A stretch of 64,000 bases of DNA from Cellulomonas xylanilytica (GCF_007989805.1 NZ_BJUB01000007.1:1-64000), one strand, 5' to 3'; positions 1 to 7,552 are shown, counted from the first letter of the stretch. Notes: generated by a model not told the origin, from the letters alone. Made by a program: numbers and translations.

Positions 1-270
1 TTGGGCGCCGTCGTTGCGGGTCCACTGGGTGATGCGGGCGCCGTCGGCGGTGGACAGGTTGTACACGTCGAGGGCCTTGCCGCTGGTGCGGTTGACCAGG
101 ACGTACCACGCCGTGGTGTCGACCGTCGCGGCGGTCGCTGCGGGCGCCGCGACCATCGCGACCGCGCCCGTGGCCGCCACCGTCAGGGCGAGGAGCAGCG
201 CCTGCCAACGGCGGCTCGAGCGGCGCCGGGACGTTCGGGTGACATCGGTATCGACATCGTTGTCGATCAT
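1..270 (-). CDS. Secreted RICIN/CBM13-domain protein, 5' part only
   Basis: The first 90 residues are visible; the rest lies beyond the window edge. A basic start with several Arg is followed by a hydrophobic segment (about residues 23-46) ending in an Ala-rich cleavage region, so the protein is probably exported. The mature start (TTAWYVLVNRTSGKALDVYN) is the beginning of a ricin-type beta-trefoil (CBM13/RICIN) repeat as found at the head of actinobacterial glycoside hydrolases and pectate lyases; the catalytic domain cannot be seen. The ATG has a GGAG ribosome site 6 bases upstream. A perfect LacI-type palindrome sits 44 bases before the start, so sugar-responsive control is likely. Confidence 0.85.
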   Translation of the reverse strand, partial: MIDNDVDTDVTRTSRRRSSRRWQALLLALTVAATGAVAMVAAPAATAATVDTTAWYVLVNRTSGKALDVYNLSTADGARITQWTRNDGAQ

Positions 271-645
271 GACGGTCTCCTGCTGCGGGTGTGGAGCGTG
301 TCGGGGCCCGGAGTGTTAGCGCTAACATGCCGGGTTTTCCCGACACCCTGGCACAGCGGAGAGCGCCTGCGACCGGCCAGCGGCCGAGCAAAACGATTAC
401 GCGACGGAGGTCGCCGTGCGGTCGGGGCGGGTCACGGGTGCGAGTGCCGGTCGATCCCGAGGGTCGCGACGAGGTCCTCGTGCAGCTCGAACCACACGCG
501 GTGGCAGGAGTCCACGTCGGTGCGGTCGACCCAGCCGCCGTCACCCGCGACGGCCCGCCGCCGTGCTGCGGTGGACCGGCTTCCCGCCGACCGCCCGGCC
601 GTAGCCTTCCCACGCGCGCACGGCCACTCGCTACAGTCGCGGACC
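271..645. other. Intergenic region between the RICIN gene and aroA
   Basis: This 375-base stretch holds one clear element, the palindrome at 314-327. The remainder shows no RNA gene or repeat. A minus-strand reading frame (432-647) with some protein-like composition is listed separately at low confidence. The plus-strand aroA frame stays open through this region, but the translated sequence there is Arg-rich and not protein-like, so I do not extend aroA into it. Confidence 0.6.
314..327. promoter_or_regulatory. LacI-family operator (perfect 14-bp palindrome)
   Basis: TGTTAGCGCTAACA is a perfect inverted repeat with the central CG-containing core typical of LacI/GalR-family operators. It lies 44 bases upstream of the RICIN-domain gene start, which runs leftward. 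LacI regulators of polysaccharide-degradation genes in actinobacteria bind such sites close to the promoter. No LacI gene is inside the window, so the cognate regulator is unknown. Confidence 0.75.
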
Positions 646-647
646 AT
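432..647 (-). CDS. Possible small protein or gene remnant (71 aa reading)
   Basis: A minus-strand frame starts at an ATG whose codon overlaps the aroA start and ends at 432. Its first 30 codons look like antisense noise (Arg/Ser-rich), but the last 30 residues, around WVDRTDVDSCHRVWFELHE and TLGIDRH, have a normal protein composition with Trp, Phe, Cys and acidic residues. No usable start codon lies directly before that part. It may be the 3' remnant of a gene whose front was replaced by the aroA region, or a chance frame. I do not recognise a family. Confidence 0.2.
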   Translation of the reverse strand: MVRDCSEWPCARGKATAGRSAGSRSTAARRRAVAGDGGWVDRTDVDSCHRVWFELHEDLVATLGIDRHSHP

Positions 648-1881
648 GGCTGTCGTCACCGTCCCGGGGTCCAAGTCCGTGACAGCGCGGGCGTTGCTGC
701 TCGCCGCCGCCGCGGACGGTCGTACGACCCTGGTCGACCCGCTGCTCTCCGACGACACCGAGGCGTTCGTCCTCGGGCTGCGCGCGCTCGGGTACCGGCT
801 GGACACCGACGGTCGGGAGTGGACCGTCGACGGTCGACCGCAGGGGCCGAGCTCGACGGAGGCCGACGTCTTCTGCCGCGACGGGGCCACGACGTCGCGG
901 TTCCTCCCGGCCCTCGCCGCCACGGGGCACGGTACCTACCGGTTCGACGCCTCGGACCAGATGCGTCGTCGGCCCATGGCACCGCTCACCCAGGCGCTGC
1001 GCTCGCTCGGTGCGGACCTTGTCTTCCACGGGGAGCCCGACCACCACCCGTTCGACGTGGTCGCCGACGGGGTCGACGGCGGCCGGCTCGTCCTCGACGC
1101 CGGCACGTCGTCGCAGTTCCTGACGGCGCTGCTGCTCGTCGGTCCCCTGTTCCGCGACGGGCTGACGATCGAGGTCGCCGACCTCGTCTCGGTGCCCTAC
1201 GTCGGCATCACGCTCGCGATGATGCGCGACTTCGGCGTCGAGGTCGCCGTCGACGGCCGCACCTACACGGTCCCCGCGGCGACGTACCGCGCGCGGACCT
1301 ACCAGGTGGAGCCGGACGCGTCGTCGGCCAGCTACTTCTTCGCGGCCGCCGCGCTGCTGGGCCGCACGGTGACGGTGCCGGGTCTCGGGCACGAGGCCGT
1401 GCAGGGCGACCTGGCATTCGTCCGGGTGCTCGAGCAGATGGGCGCCGACGTCCGTCAGACGAGCTCGGGCACGACCGTCGTCGGGGGCCGGCTGCACGGC
1501 GTGACCGTGAACATGCGGGACATCTCCGACACCATGCCGACGCTCGCCGCCATCGCCCCGTATGCGGACGGCCCGACCACGATCGTGGACGTGGCGAACA
1601 CGCGCGTGAAGGAGTGCGACCGGCTCGAGGCGTGCGCCGGCAACCTCCGGCGGCTCGGGGTGACGGTGGACACCGGCCCGGACTGGATCCGGATCCACCC
1701 GGGCACACCGGTCCCCGGCCGGGTCGAGACGTTCCGGGACCACCGCATCGCCATGGCGTTCAGCATCGCGGGCCTGCGGACGCCGGGGATCACGCTGAAC
1801 GACCCGGCGTGCGTCAAGAAGACGTTCCCGACGTTCCACGACGTGCTGGCGGAGGTCGTCACGGAGCTCGTCGGTCGCTAG
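646..1881 (+). CDS. aroA: 3-phosphoshikimate 1-carboxyvinyltransferase (EPSP synthase), divergent
   Basis: 411 aa. Transfers the enolpyruvyl group of PEP to shikimate-3-phosphate in the chorismate pathway. Conserved residues are present: PGSKS with K10 and S11, R15, R85, the MRRRP loop, SSQFLTALL, the acidic residue in DISDTMPTLA (equivalent to E. coli Asp313), RVKECDRLE, DHRIAMAFS and KTFP near the end. The glycine of the usual NAGT loop (E. coli Gly96) aligns with Ala81 in DGATTSR. The protein starts directly at the first strand, giving a length slightly below the usual 425-440. Start ATG 646 is chosen because the in-frame sequence before it is not protein-like. It stands alone, without other aro genes, so it may be a second or specialised paralogue. 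Confidence 0.9.
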   Translation: MAVVTVPGSKSVTARALLLAAAADGRTTLVDPLLSDDTEAFVLGLRALGYRLDTDGREWTVDGRPQGPSSTEADVFCRDGATTSRFLPALAATGHGTYRFDASDQMRRRPMAPLTQALRSLGADLVFHGEPDHHPFDVVADGVDGGRLVLDAGTSSQFLTALLLVGPLFRDGLTIEVADLVSVPYVGITLAMMRDFGVEVAVDGRTYTVPAATYRARTYQVEPDASSASYFFAAAALLGRTVTVPGLGHEAVQGDLAFVRVLEQMGADVRQTSSGTTVVGGRLHGVTVNMRDISDTMPTLAAIAPYADGPTTIVDVANTRVKECDRLEACAGNLRRLGVTVDTGPDWIRIHPGTPVPGRVETFRDHRIAMAFSIAGLRTPGITLNDPACVKKTFPTFHDVLAEVVTELVGR

Positions 1882-1890
1882 CCTCGGGCG

Positions 1891-2487
1891 GTGGTCAGCG
1901 CCGAGGAGATCGTCCGTCAGCATCCCTTCGACCCGGACGGCGTCGAGTGGCTCGTGCCGCCGCAGCCCGGCGACATCACCGTCGTCGACTACGACCCCTC
2001 CTGGCCGGCGACGTACGCGCTGCTCGAGGACCGTGTCCGTGAGGCGCTGGGCGACGACGTGCTGGCGCTCGACCACGTCGGGTCCACGTCGATGCCGGGC
2101 CTGGCGGCCAAGCCGATCATCGACCTCGACCTGACCGTGGCCGACTCCACCGACGAGTCGCGCTACCGGCCGCGGCTCGAGGCCGCCGGCTTCGCGCTGA
2201 TCCTCCGCGAGCGCGCGTGGCACGAGCACCGTCTCTACCTGAGCGACGAGCCGCGCGCGCACCTGCACGTCTGGAGCCCCGACTGCCCGGAGGCGGTCCG
2301 GCACCTGCTCCTGCGCGACTGGCTCCGCGAGCACCCGGAGGACCGCGCGGCGTACGCGGCGGCCAAGCGTGCGGCGGCGGACCGGCTGCGGGAGGGAGGC
2401 GGCCTGGCGATGGACTACAACGAGCTCAAGGCGCCGACCATCCGCGACATCCTCGACCGCGTCTTCCGCGCGCACTCCCTGCTCTGA
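1891..2487 (+). CDS. GrpB/UPF0157 family nucleotidyltransferase-like protein
   Basis: 198 aa, GTG start 9 bases after aroA. The family signature DHVGSTSMPGLAAKPIIDLD is at about residues 62-81, matching the GrpB/UPF0157 fold related to minimal nucleotidyltransferases. The HVWSPDCPE region and the long charged C-terminal helix (residues 150-190) also fit. In other genomes the domain is found alone or fused to CoaE (dephospho-CoA kinase); its substrate is not established. It is probably transcribed with aroA. Confidence 0.85.
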   Translation: MVSAEEIVRQHPFDPDGVEWLVPPQPGDITVVDYDPSWPATYALLEDRVREALGDDVLALDHVGSTSMPGLAAKPIIDLDLTVADSTDESRYRPRLEAAGFALILRERAWHEHRLYLSDEPRAHLHVWSPDCPEAVRHLLLRDWLREHPEDRAAYAAAKRAAADRLREGGGLAMDYNELKAPTIRDILDRVFRAHSLL

Positions 2488-2518
2488 CGCACCCGAGCAG
2501 CGGCTACCTTCGTCCACC

Positions 2519-2956
2519 ATGAGCGGTCCCCACGTCGTCCTCACCGTCGCGGTCGTCGTGCTGGTGCTGGGTGTGGTCGCTCTGCCCGTCGGCATCCGCC
2601 TGCTGACCCGCGCCCGTGCCGTCCCGCGGATCCGGCTCCCCGCCCGCGCCGTCAGCAAGGTCTCCGTCCTGGCCGGTGACGTCATCACCGTCGAGTACCC
2701 CGGTCCCGACGGGGCGCCACTGCGCCGCGAGGTCTTCGCGGCGTTCCGCCAGGGCCTCGGGGCGACGCCGATGTTCCACGGGTACGTCTACGTCAACCCG
2801 GCCGACCCCACCGACGTGAAGACCCGCCCGCAGGGCAAGGTCGGCCCGGGCTGGACGGTCACCATCGTCGGGATCGTGCTGCTGGTCGTGGGGATCCTGC
2901 TGCTGCTCGTGGCGCTCGTGGGCCTGTGGGCGCAGAGCATCCCGGTCGTCGGCTGA
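2519..2956 (+). CDS. DUF3592-like membrane protein
   Basis: 145 aa with two hydrophobic segments (about residues 6-27 and 113-137) enclosing a soluble domain of about 85 residues. The central region (VEYPGPDGAPLRREVF and the GYVYVNPADPTDV stretch) is of the DUF3592 type, seen in bacterial membrane proteins of unknown role. ATG 2519 is chosen because the longer in-frame reading reaches back into grpB in a non-protein-like composition. It may share a transcript with its neighbours on both sides. Confidence 0.7.
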   Translation: MSGPHVVLTVAVVVLVLGVVALPVGIRLLTRARAVPRIRLPARAVSKVSVLAGDVITVEYPGPDGAPLRREVFAAFRQGLGATPMFHGYVYVNPADPTDVKTRPQGKVGPGWTVTIVGIVLLVVGILLLLVALVGLWAQSIPVVG

Positions 2957-2973
2957 CCGGACGGGGCTCGCTC

Positions 2974-3393
2974 GTGACTGTCGAGAGGTTCGCCGGGGTG
3001 TGGCCGATCGACCGGGCCATCGCGGACGGGCGCGCCGGGCTGGAGGGTCACCTGGACGGGACCGCGCGGTGCGAGCCGACGGGCGACGGCGGCCTGTCGT
3101 GGGTGGAGGAGGGGGTGCTCTCGCTCGGCGGTGACGTCCGGCCGGCGGGTCGGCGGCTGCTGCTGCGGGACGCGGGCGGAGCGTGGGTCGACGTGCTGTT
3201 CGGCGACGGCCGCCCGTTCTACCGGTTCGAGCTCCTCGACGACCACTGGGCAGGTGAGCACGGCTGCGGTGACGACGCCTACACCGTGGCCGGACACCTG
3301 GTCGGGGCGGACTGCTTCGTCGAGGTCTGGCACGCCGTCGGCCCCCGCAAGGACTACCGCCTCACGACGACGTACCGACGCGTCGTCTCCTAG
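2974..3393 (+). CDS. DUF6314 family protein
   Basis: 139 aa, GTG start 17 bases after the DUF3592 gene. The pattern FAGVWPIDRAI, the central WVEEGVL stretch, FYRFELL and the end (FVEVWHAVGPRKDYRLTTTY) match the DUF6314 family of small lipocalin-like beta-barrel proteins. Its ligand is not known. Its stop overlaps the convergent arr gene by 4 bases. Confidence 0.75.
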   Translation: MTVERFAGVWPIDRAIADGRAGLEGHLDGTARCEPTGDGGLSWVEEGVLSLGGDVRPAGRRLLLRDAGGAWVDVLFGDGRPFYRFELLDDHWAGEHGCGDDAYTVAGHLVGADCFVEVWHAVGPRKDYRLTTTYRRVVS

Positions 3394-3818
3394 TCGTCGA
3401 TCTCCGCGGTGCCGGACCGCTCGAGCTCGTCCAGGTGGTCGCGCATCATCGTGAGCTGCTCGGGCGTGTGCCCTACCCAGTCCTCCACCTCGCCGACGAC
3501 CCGGACGGGTTCGCGCGTGCGGTACGACCGGGTGGGGTTGCCGGGGAACCGCTTGTCGGTGACGTTCGGGTCGTCCTCGAGCGCTCCGGTCGGCTCCACG
3601 ACATAGATCCGGCCGCGTCCCTCGCCCTGGGCCAGCTCCGCGCCCCACGTCGCCGCGTCGAGGGTGGCGGTCAGGTAGACGTGCCCAGCCGTCCTGCCGC
3701 CGCCGTAGTTGGAGCGCCGGCCCGGCTCGAGGACGTCGCCGACCCGCAGGTCCGCCTTCGTGCCGTGGAAGAGGGCCCCCGACTCGTGCACCTCGAAGGG
3801 CTGCGGACCGGTGGTCAT
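3390..3818 (-). CDS. arr: Rifampin ADP-ribosyltransferase
   Basis: 142 aa, the size of Mycobacterium smegmatis Arr. It inactivates rifamycins by NAD-dependent ADP-ribosylation of the ansa chain. Hallmarks seen are FHGTKADL near the start, the GHVYLTATLDAATWGAELA segment, GRIYVVEPTG, DDPNVTDKRFPGNPTRSYRT and DWVGHTPEQL. ATG 3818 gives the start seen in homologues (PFEVHESG follows); upstream in-frame starts at 3827 and 3851 are possible. No rifamycin-associated element is visible in the 80 bases upstream, in contrast to helR in the same window. Its end overlaps the DUF6314 gene by 4 bases. Confidence 0.93.
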   Translation of the reverse strand: MTTGPQPFEVHESGALFHGTKADLRVGDVLEPGRRSNYGGGRTAGHVYLTATLDAATWGAELAQGEGRGRIYVVEPTGALEDDPNVTDKRFPGNPTRSYRTREPVRVVGEVEDWVGHTPEQLTMMRDHLDELERSGTAEIDD

Positions 3819-3890
3819 GCGCTCCATCGTGTCATCGCCCCGGCCCGGCACACCACGCCCGAGGTGCCCACCGAGCCGGGACGGCGACCG

Positions 3891-4412
3891 TCACTGGGCG
3901 GGCACGCAGCCGCCGTCGGCGATCATCCCGTCGGTCTCGACCTCCGCGTGCTCCCCGTCCAGGGTCCCGACGAGGCACAGCCCACCGACGGAGATGATCA
4001 CACCGATCGACGACGCCGCCGCAGGGTCTCCGGCCGCCTCCACCCACGGCGCGTCGCGGTCGAACCCGGCGGCCTCCAGCGCGTCGCGCACGGCGTCGAC
4101 CGAGAGCGGTCCGCCGACGAGCGTGGCGAGCGCCGCCTGCGCGGCGGCCCGCTGTGGCTCGACCTCGGTGCGGCTCTCGTCGGTCGGCTCGAACCGCTGC
4201 CGGTACGCGTCGTTCTGCGCCATCATCGCCTCGCCGTCGTAGGGCACGCAGTCGTCCGGCATCTCCTGACCCTCGTAGATCGGGCACGCCGCGGTCGGCG
4301 TCACGGACGCGGACGGGTCGGCGGCCCCCGAGCGAGCGGCGCGGGACGCGCAGCCGCCGACGAGCACGAGGGCGACGAGCAGGACGAGGGCGGCGCGTAG
4401 TCGGACGGGCAT
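3891..4412 (-). CDS. DUF6993-type lipoprotein
   Basis: 173 aa. The signal peptide (residues 1-20) ends in VLVGGC with the lipidated Cys at 21, predicting an anchored extracytoplasmic protein. The C-terminal half (about residues 85-173), with ALATLVGGPLSVDAVRDALE, SIGVIISVGGLCLVGTLDG and DGMIADGGCVPA, is typical of the actinobacterial DUF6993 domain; a pair of late Cys may form a disulfide. Start ATG 4412 immediately precedes the signal peptide; the longer frame upstream is antisense to the Nudix gene. Function unknown. Confidence 0.8.
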   Translation of the reverse strand: MPVRLRAALVLLVALVLVGGCASRAARSGAADPSASVTPTAACPIYEGQEMPDDCVPYDGEAMMAQNDAYRQRFEPTDESRTEVEPQRAAAQAALATLVGGPLSVDAVRDALEAAGFDRDAPWVEAAGDPAAASSIGVIISVGGLCLVGTLDGEHAEVETDGMIADGGCVPAQ

Positions 4413-4520
4413 GCACGTCAGGCTCGCACCCGTCGTCGGCGGATGTCGTCCGGTCGGCGCGATCGTCACCGGACCGAGACCGAGCCGTGCCCGCCGGGTG
4501 CTGCCTGCCAGACTCGCGTC

Positions 4521-4961
4521 GTGACGACCTCCCTCACACCGCCGCCCGTGCACGTCGTCGGCGGGCTGCTCGTCGCCGAGGGCCGGGTGCTGCTGGGGCA
4601 TCGCAGCCCGCACCGCCGGTGGTACCCGGACGTCTGGGACGTCCCCGGCGGTCACGTCGAGGCGGGTGAGTCGGGCCGTGCTGCGCTGGACCGCGAGGTC
4701 CGCGAGGAGCTGGGCGTGACGGTGGGGTCGGCACGTGAGCACGAGCGGATCCGCGTGCCGGGGCGCGCGGCGACCGACCCGGCCGTCGAGCTGGACCTGT
4801 GGCTGGTCACGTCGTGGACCGGGACGCCGGTCAACCGGTCGCCCGAGGAGCACGACCAGCTCGCGTGGTTCGGCCTCGACGAGCTCCCGACGGCGACGCT
4901 CGCGCACCCGGCGCTGGAGGGCCTGCTCCGCGGGATCCTGACCGACGGGACACCGCCGTGA
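4521..4961 (+). CDS. Nudix hydrolase
   Basis: 146 aa, GTG start. A complete Nudix box is present at about residues 42-64 (GGHVEAGESGRAALDREV followed by REELGV), with the catalytic Glu cluster intact. Such enzymes hydrolyse nucleoside diphosphate derivatives; the substrate cannot be told, although the QLAWFGLDELPT motif is common in MutT/ADP-ribose type members. Its stop overlaps the start of the downstream kinase pseudogene by 4 bases (GTGA), suggesting a former two-gene operon. Confidence 0.88.
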   Translation: MTTSLTPPPVHVVGGLLVAEGRVLLGHRSPHRRWYPDVWDVPGGHVEAGESGRAALDREVREELGVTVGSAREHERIRVPGRAATDPAVELDLWLVTSWTGTPVNRSPEEHDQLAWFGLDELPTATLAHPALEGLLRGILTDGTPP

Positions 4962-5205
4962 TCGTCTGGCTCAACGGCACCCACGGCGCGGGCAAGACGA
5001 CGGTCGGCGCGCTGGTGCAGCCGCTGCTCCCGGACGCTCGGGTGCTCGACGCCGAGAAGGTCGGCGAGACGCCTTCCGGCTCCAGTACCTCGAGCCCTAC
5101 GCCGAGGCGGCGCGCACCTGGCTGCATGCCGAGGCGGAGGTGGTCGACACCACCCACCTGACGCCGACGGAGGTCGGGGCGCAGATCGCGGAGGCGGTCG
5201 GCTGA
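4958..5205 (+). pseudogene. AAA-type kinase with large internal deletion and frameshift
   Basis: The first 38 codons (MIVWLNGTHGAGKTTVGALV, then DARVLDAEKVGET) form the P-loop start of an AAA/adenylate-kinase-like protein normally about 180 aa long. At about 5071-5076 the reading switches frame into the family's C-terminus: FRLQYLEPYAEAARTWLHAE, then VVDTTHLTPTEVGAQIAEAV, stopping at 5205. The roughly 100 codons in between, including the Walker B and lid regions, are missing. The deletion is therefore internal and out of frame. The stop-start overlap with the Nudix gene is preserved. The ends show little further decay, so the event is probably recent. Confidence 0.85.
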
Positions 5206-5209
5206 CCGC

Positions 5210-5986
5210 TCACGCGGCCGTGCGCCGGGTGAGGATCTCGGCGCCGTCGTCGGTGATCGCGACGGTGTGCTCGCTGTGGGCGGTCCGGCAGCCGGTCGCG
5301 CTGCGCAGGGTCCAGCCGTCGGCATCGGTGACGAGCTCGTCGGTGTCGACCATGACCCAGGGCTCCAGGGCGAGCAGCAGACCCGGCCGCAGCGTGTACC
5401 CGCGTCCGGGGCGACCGGTGTTGGTGACGTGCGGGTCCTGGTGCATCGTCGACCCGATGCCGTGCCCGCCGAACTGGGTGTTGATCGGGTACCCCGCCTC
5501 GCCGAGCACCGTGCCGATGGCGTGGGAGAGGTCGCCGATGCGTGCACCCGGCCCGGCGACCGCGATCGCCGCGGCGAGCGCACGCTCGGTGGCATCGATC
5601 AGCGCGACGCTCTCGGCGGGCCGCGCGCTGCCGACGAGGAAGCTGACGGCCGAGTCGGCGGCGATCCCGCCCGTGGAGACGGCGAGGTCCAGCGTCAGCA
5701 GGTCACCGTCGGCGAGCGTGTGGTCGCGGGGCCGGCCGTGCAGCACGGCGTCGTTCACGGACGTGCAGATGTAGTGGCCGAACGGTCCGCGCCCGAACGA
5801 CGGCTCGTAGTCGACGTAGCAGGACACCGCACCGGCCTCGAGGATCATGTCCTTGGCCCACCGGTCGATGTCCAGGAGGTTGGTGCCGACCGTGGCGCGG
5901 TCCTTGAGGGTCTGCAGGATGTGCGCGACGAGGGCACCGGTCTCCCGCGCTCGGGCCAGCTCGGTGGCGCTCAGGATCTCGATCAT
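5210..5986 (-). CDS. map: Type I methionine aminopeptidase
   Basis: 258 aa. Removes the initiator Met from nascent proteins. The five metal ligands are visible: D100, D111 (in IAADSA), H175 (GGHGIGS), E208 (LEPW) and E239 (SEHT); the substrate-binding His is H83 in VLHGRP. ATG 5986 begins at the normal domain start, while an upstream in-frame codon adds only eight residues that overlap the divergent promoter region. It lies back to back with an XRE regulator, an arrangement that suggests a conditional, non-housekeeping map copy. Confidence 0.92.
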   Translation of the reverse strand: MIEILSATELARARETGALVAHILQTLKDRATVGTNLLDIDRWAKDMILEAGAVSCYVDYEPSFGRGPFGHYICTSVNDAVLHGRPRDHTLADGDLLTLDLAVSTGGIAADSAVSFLVGSARPAESVALIDATERALAAAIAVAGPGARIGDLSHAIGTVLGEAGYPINTQFGGHGIGSTMHQDPHVTNTGRPGRGYTLRPGLLLALEPWVMVDTDELVTDADGWTLRSATGCRTAHSEHTVAITDDGAEILTRRTAA

Positions 5987-6009
5987 GCGGCGTCCTTCGT
6001 CGGGGACCA

Positions 6010-6031
6010 ATAACTATCCCGGCAATGTTAT
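6010..6031. promoter_or_regulatory. AT-rich inverted repeat between map and XRE gene
   Basis: ATAAC at 6010-6014 and GTTAT at 6027-6031 form an inverted repeat with a 12-base spacer in an AT-rich island of the 64-base divergent intergenic region. GTTATA/TATACC could supply a -10 element for the rightward gene. Placement and symmetry fit an operator for the adjacent XRE repressor controlling both genes. This is inference from position. Confidence 0.45.
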
Positions 6032-6050
6032 ACCGGCTACGATCGGCGCC

Positions 6051-6320
6051 ATGGTCAGGCTGCCGCTCACCCCCGAGGAGATCGAACGCGGACGGCGTCT
6101 CGGTGCGCTGCTGCGCCGCGCACGAGCACAGCGCTCGATGCTCGACGTCGCCCTCGATGCGGGCGTCTCGCCCGAGACGCTCCGGAAGATCGAGACCGGC
6201 CGCGTCGCGACCCCGGCGTTCCCCACGATCGCGGCGATCGCCGCCGTCCTCGGGCTCTCGCTGGACGCGGTGTGGGCGGAGGTCAGCGCGCCAGGAGCGG
6301 CGGAGCGGCTGGCGTCGTAG
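6051..6320 (+). CDS. XRE-family helix-turn-helix regulator
   Basis: 89 aa, essentially a lone HTH_3 domain: RLGALLRRARAQRSMLDVAL, then AGVSPETLRKIETGRVATP forms the recognition helix region (about residues 39-57). Divergent from map with only 64 bases between, so it probably regulates map and itself. ATG 6051 follows the AT-rich promoter by about 20 bases, which suggests a very short leader. The next gene (MFS) follows after two bases and could be co-transcribed. Confidence 0.85.
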   Translation: MVRLPLTPEEIERGRRLGALLRRARAQRSMLDVALDAGVSPETLRKIETGRVATPAFPTIAAIAAVLGLSLDAVWAEVSAPGAAERLAS

Positions 6321-6322
6321 GG

Positions 6323-7552
6323 GTGACCCTCGGCAGCGAGTACCGCCGGATCTGGGCCGGCAACGCATCGTCGAACCTGGCCGACGGCATCACGTTCGTC
6401 GCACTCCCGCTCCTGGCGGCGACGCTCACCCAGAGCCCGCTGGCGATCGCCGGCCTCGCCGTCGCCTACGCCGCCCCGCGGGCGCTCTCCGTGCTCGGGA
6501 TCGGGGTGCTGATCGACCGGGTGGACCGGCGGCGGCTCCTGTACCTCGCGAACTTCTCCCGCGCGGCCCTGTTCGCCGCTCTCGCCGCGCTCGTGCTGAC
6601 CGGAGCGACCCCGCTCGCGGTGCTGTACCTCGTGTACGCCGTGCTGGGCGTGGTCGAGACGCTCTCCGACAGCGCGGCGTTCGCCGTCCTCCCGCAGGCG
6701 GTCCGACCCCGGGGTCTCGACCGGGCGAACTCGCAGGTCGCGGCCACGCAGACCGTCGTCGACGAGTTCGTCGGCCCTCCGCTCGGCGGCCTGCTCTTCG
6801 CCGCGGCGGCGTTCGCGCCGTCCGCGCTCACGGCGGCGGCCTACCTCCTCGCCGGGTTCGCGTTCTGGCGGCTCCGGGGCACGTACGTGGTGCCTCGCGT
6901 CGAGGGTGCAGGACCGTCGGACGGGGTGCTCCGGGCGATCCGCGAGGGAGCGGTGTGGACCTGGCGGCACCGGGTGGTCCGTCTGCTCGTCGTCGTGGGC
7001 GCCCTCGCGAGCGTCGCGTACATGATCCCGTTCTCGTACCTGGTCCTCTACGCGCAGGACGAGCTCGGGCTCGGACCGACGGGGTACGGCCTGCTGCTCT
7101 CGTTCTCGGCGCTCGGGGGCCTGCTCGGCGCGGCCGTGGCCTCCCGCCTGCGCCGCCGGATCGGGTACGGCGCGACCATCGTGTCGGCGCTCTGCGTCGG
7201 TGCGCTCGCCTTCGCGGTGCTGTCGATGACGACGAACCTCGTCGTCGTGGCGGTCGCGCTCGCGGCCTACATCGCGCACGCGGTGGTGTGGAACATCATG
7301 GCCGCGTCCGTGCGCCAGAAGGCGACGCCCGCGTCGATGATGGGCCGCGTCGGGTCGGTGTCCCGTCTGCTCGGGCTCGTCGGGCTGGCGGTCGGTGCCG
7401 TCGTCGGCGGTCTGCTGGCGTCGGCCTTCGGCTACCTCGTCCCCTTCGCCGTCGCCGGGGGGCTGTTCGCGGTCGCCGCCGCGCTCTGCGTGGTCCAGCG
7501 CGGCTGGTTCGCCGCATGGGAGCAGAGCGAGGAGCAGCCGGAGAGCCCATGA
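6323..7552 (+). CDS. MFS transporter (EntS/MFS_3-like exporter)
   Basis: 409 aa with about twelve hydrophobic segments. The start (EYRRIWAGNASSNLADGITF) and the loop DRVDRRRLLYLANFSRA are typical of the enterobactin-exporter-like MFS_3 group, which exports siderophores, peptides or drugs. GTG 6323 lies two bases after the XRE stop; longer in-frame readings begin inside the XRE gene. Translational coupling to the XRE gene is likely. The substrate cannot be told. Confidence 0.85.
   Translation: MTLGSEYRRIWAGNASSNLADGITFVALPLLAATLTQSPLAIAGLAVAYAAPRALSVLGIGVLIDRVDRRRLLYLANFSRAALFAALAALVLTGATPLAVLYLVYAVLGVVETLSDSAAFAVLPQAVRPRGLDRANSQVAATQTVVDEFVGPPLGGLLFAAAAFAPSALTAAAYLLAGFAFWRLRGTYVVPRVEGAGPSDGVLRAIREGAVWTWRHRVVRLLVVVGALASVAYMIPFSYLVLYAQDELGLGPTGYGLLLSFSALGGLLGAAVASRLRRRIGYGATIVSALCVGALAFAVLSMTTNLVVVAVALAAYIAHAVVWNIMAASVRQKATPASMMGRVGSVSRLLGLVGLAVGAVVGGLLASAFGYLVPFAVAGGLFAVAAALCVVQRGWFAAWEQSEEQPESP

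Noticed and set aside
1..645. Plus-strand extension of the aroA reading frame to the window start
   Set aside because: The translation is Arg/Gly-rich without protein character, it is antisense to the RICIN-domain gene, and the EPSP synthase fold starts at ATG 646.
631..2688. Minus-strand open frame of 685 codons
   Set aside because: Antisense shadow of aroA and grpB caused by high GC at third positions; composition is Arg/Val/Asp-biased and no family features appear.
3819..3900. RAE upstream of arr
   Set aside because: The region between arr and the lipoprotein gene contains no CTTGCGGCAAG-like core.
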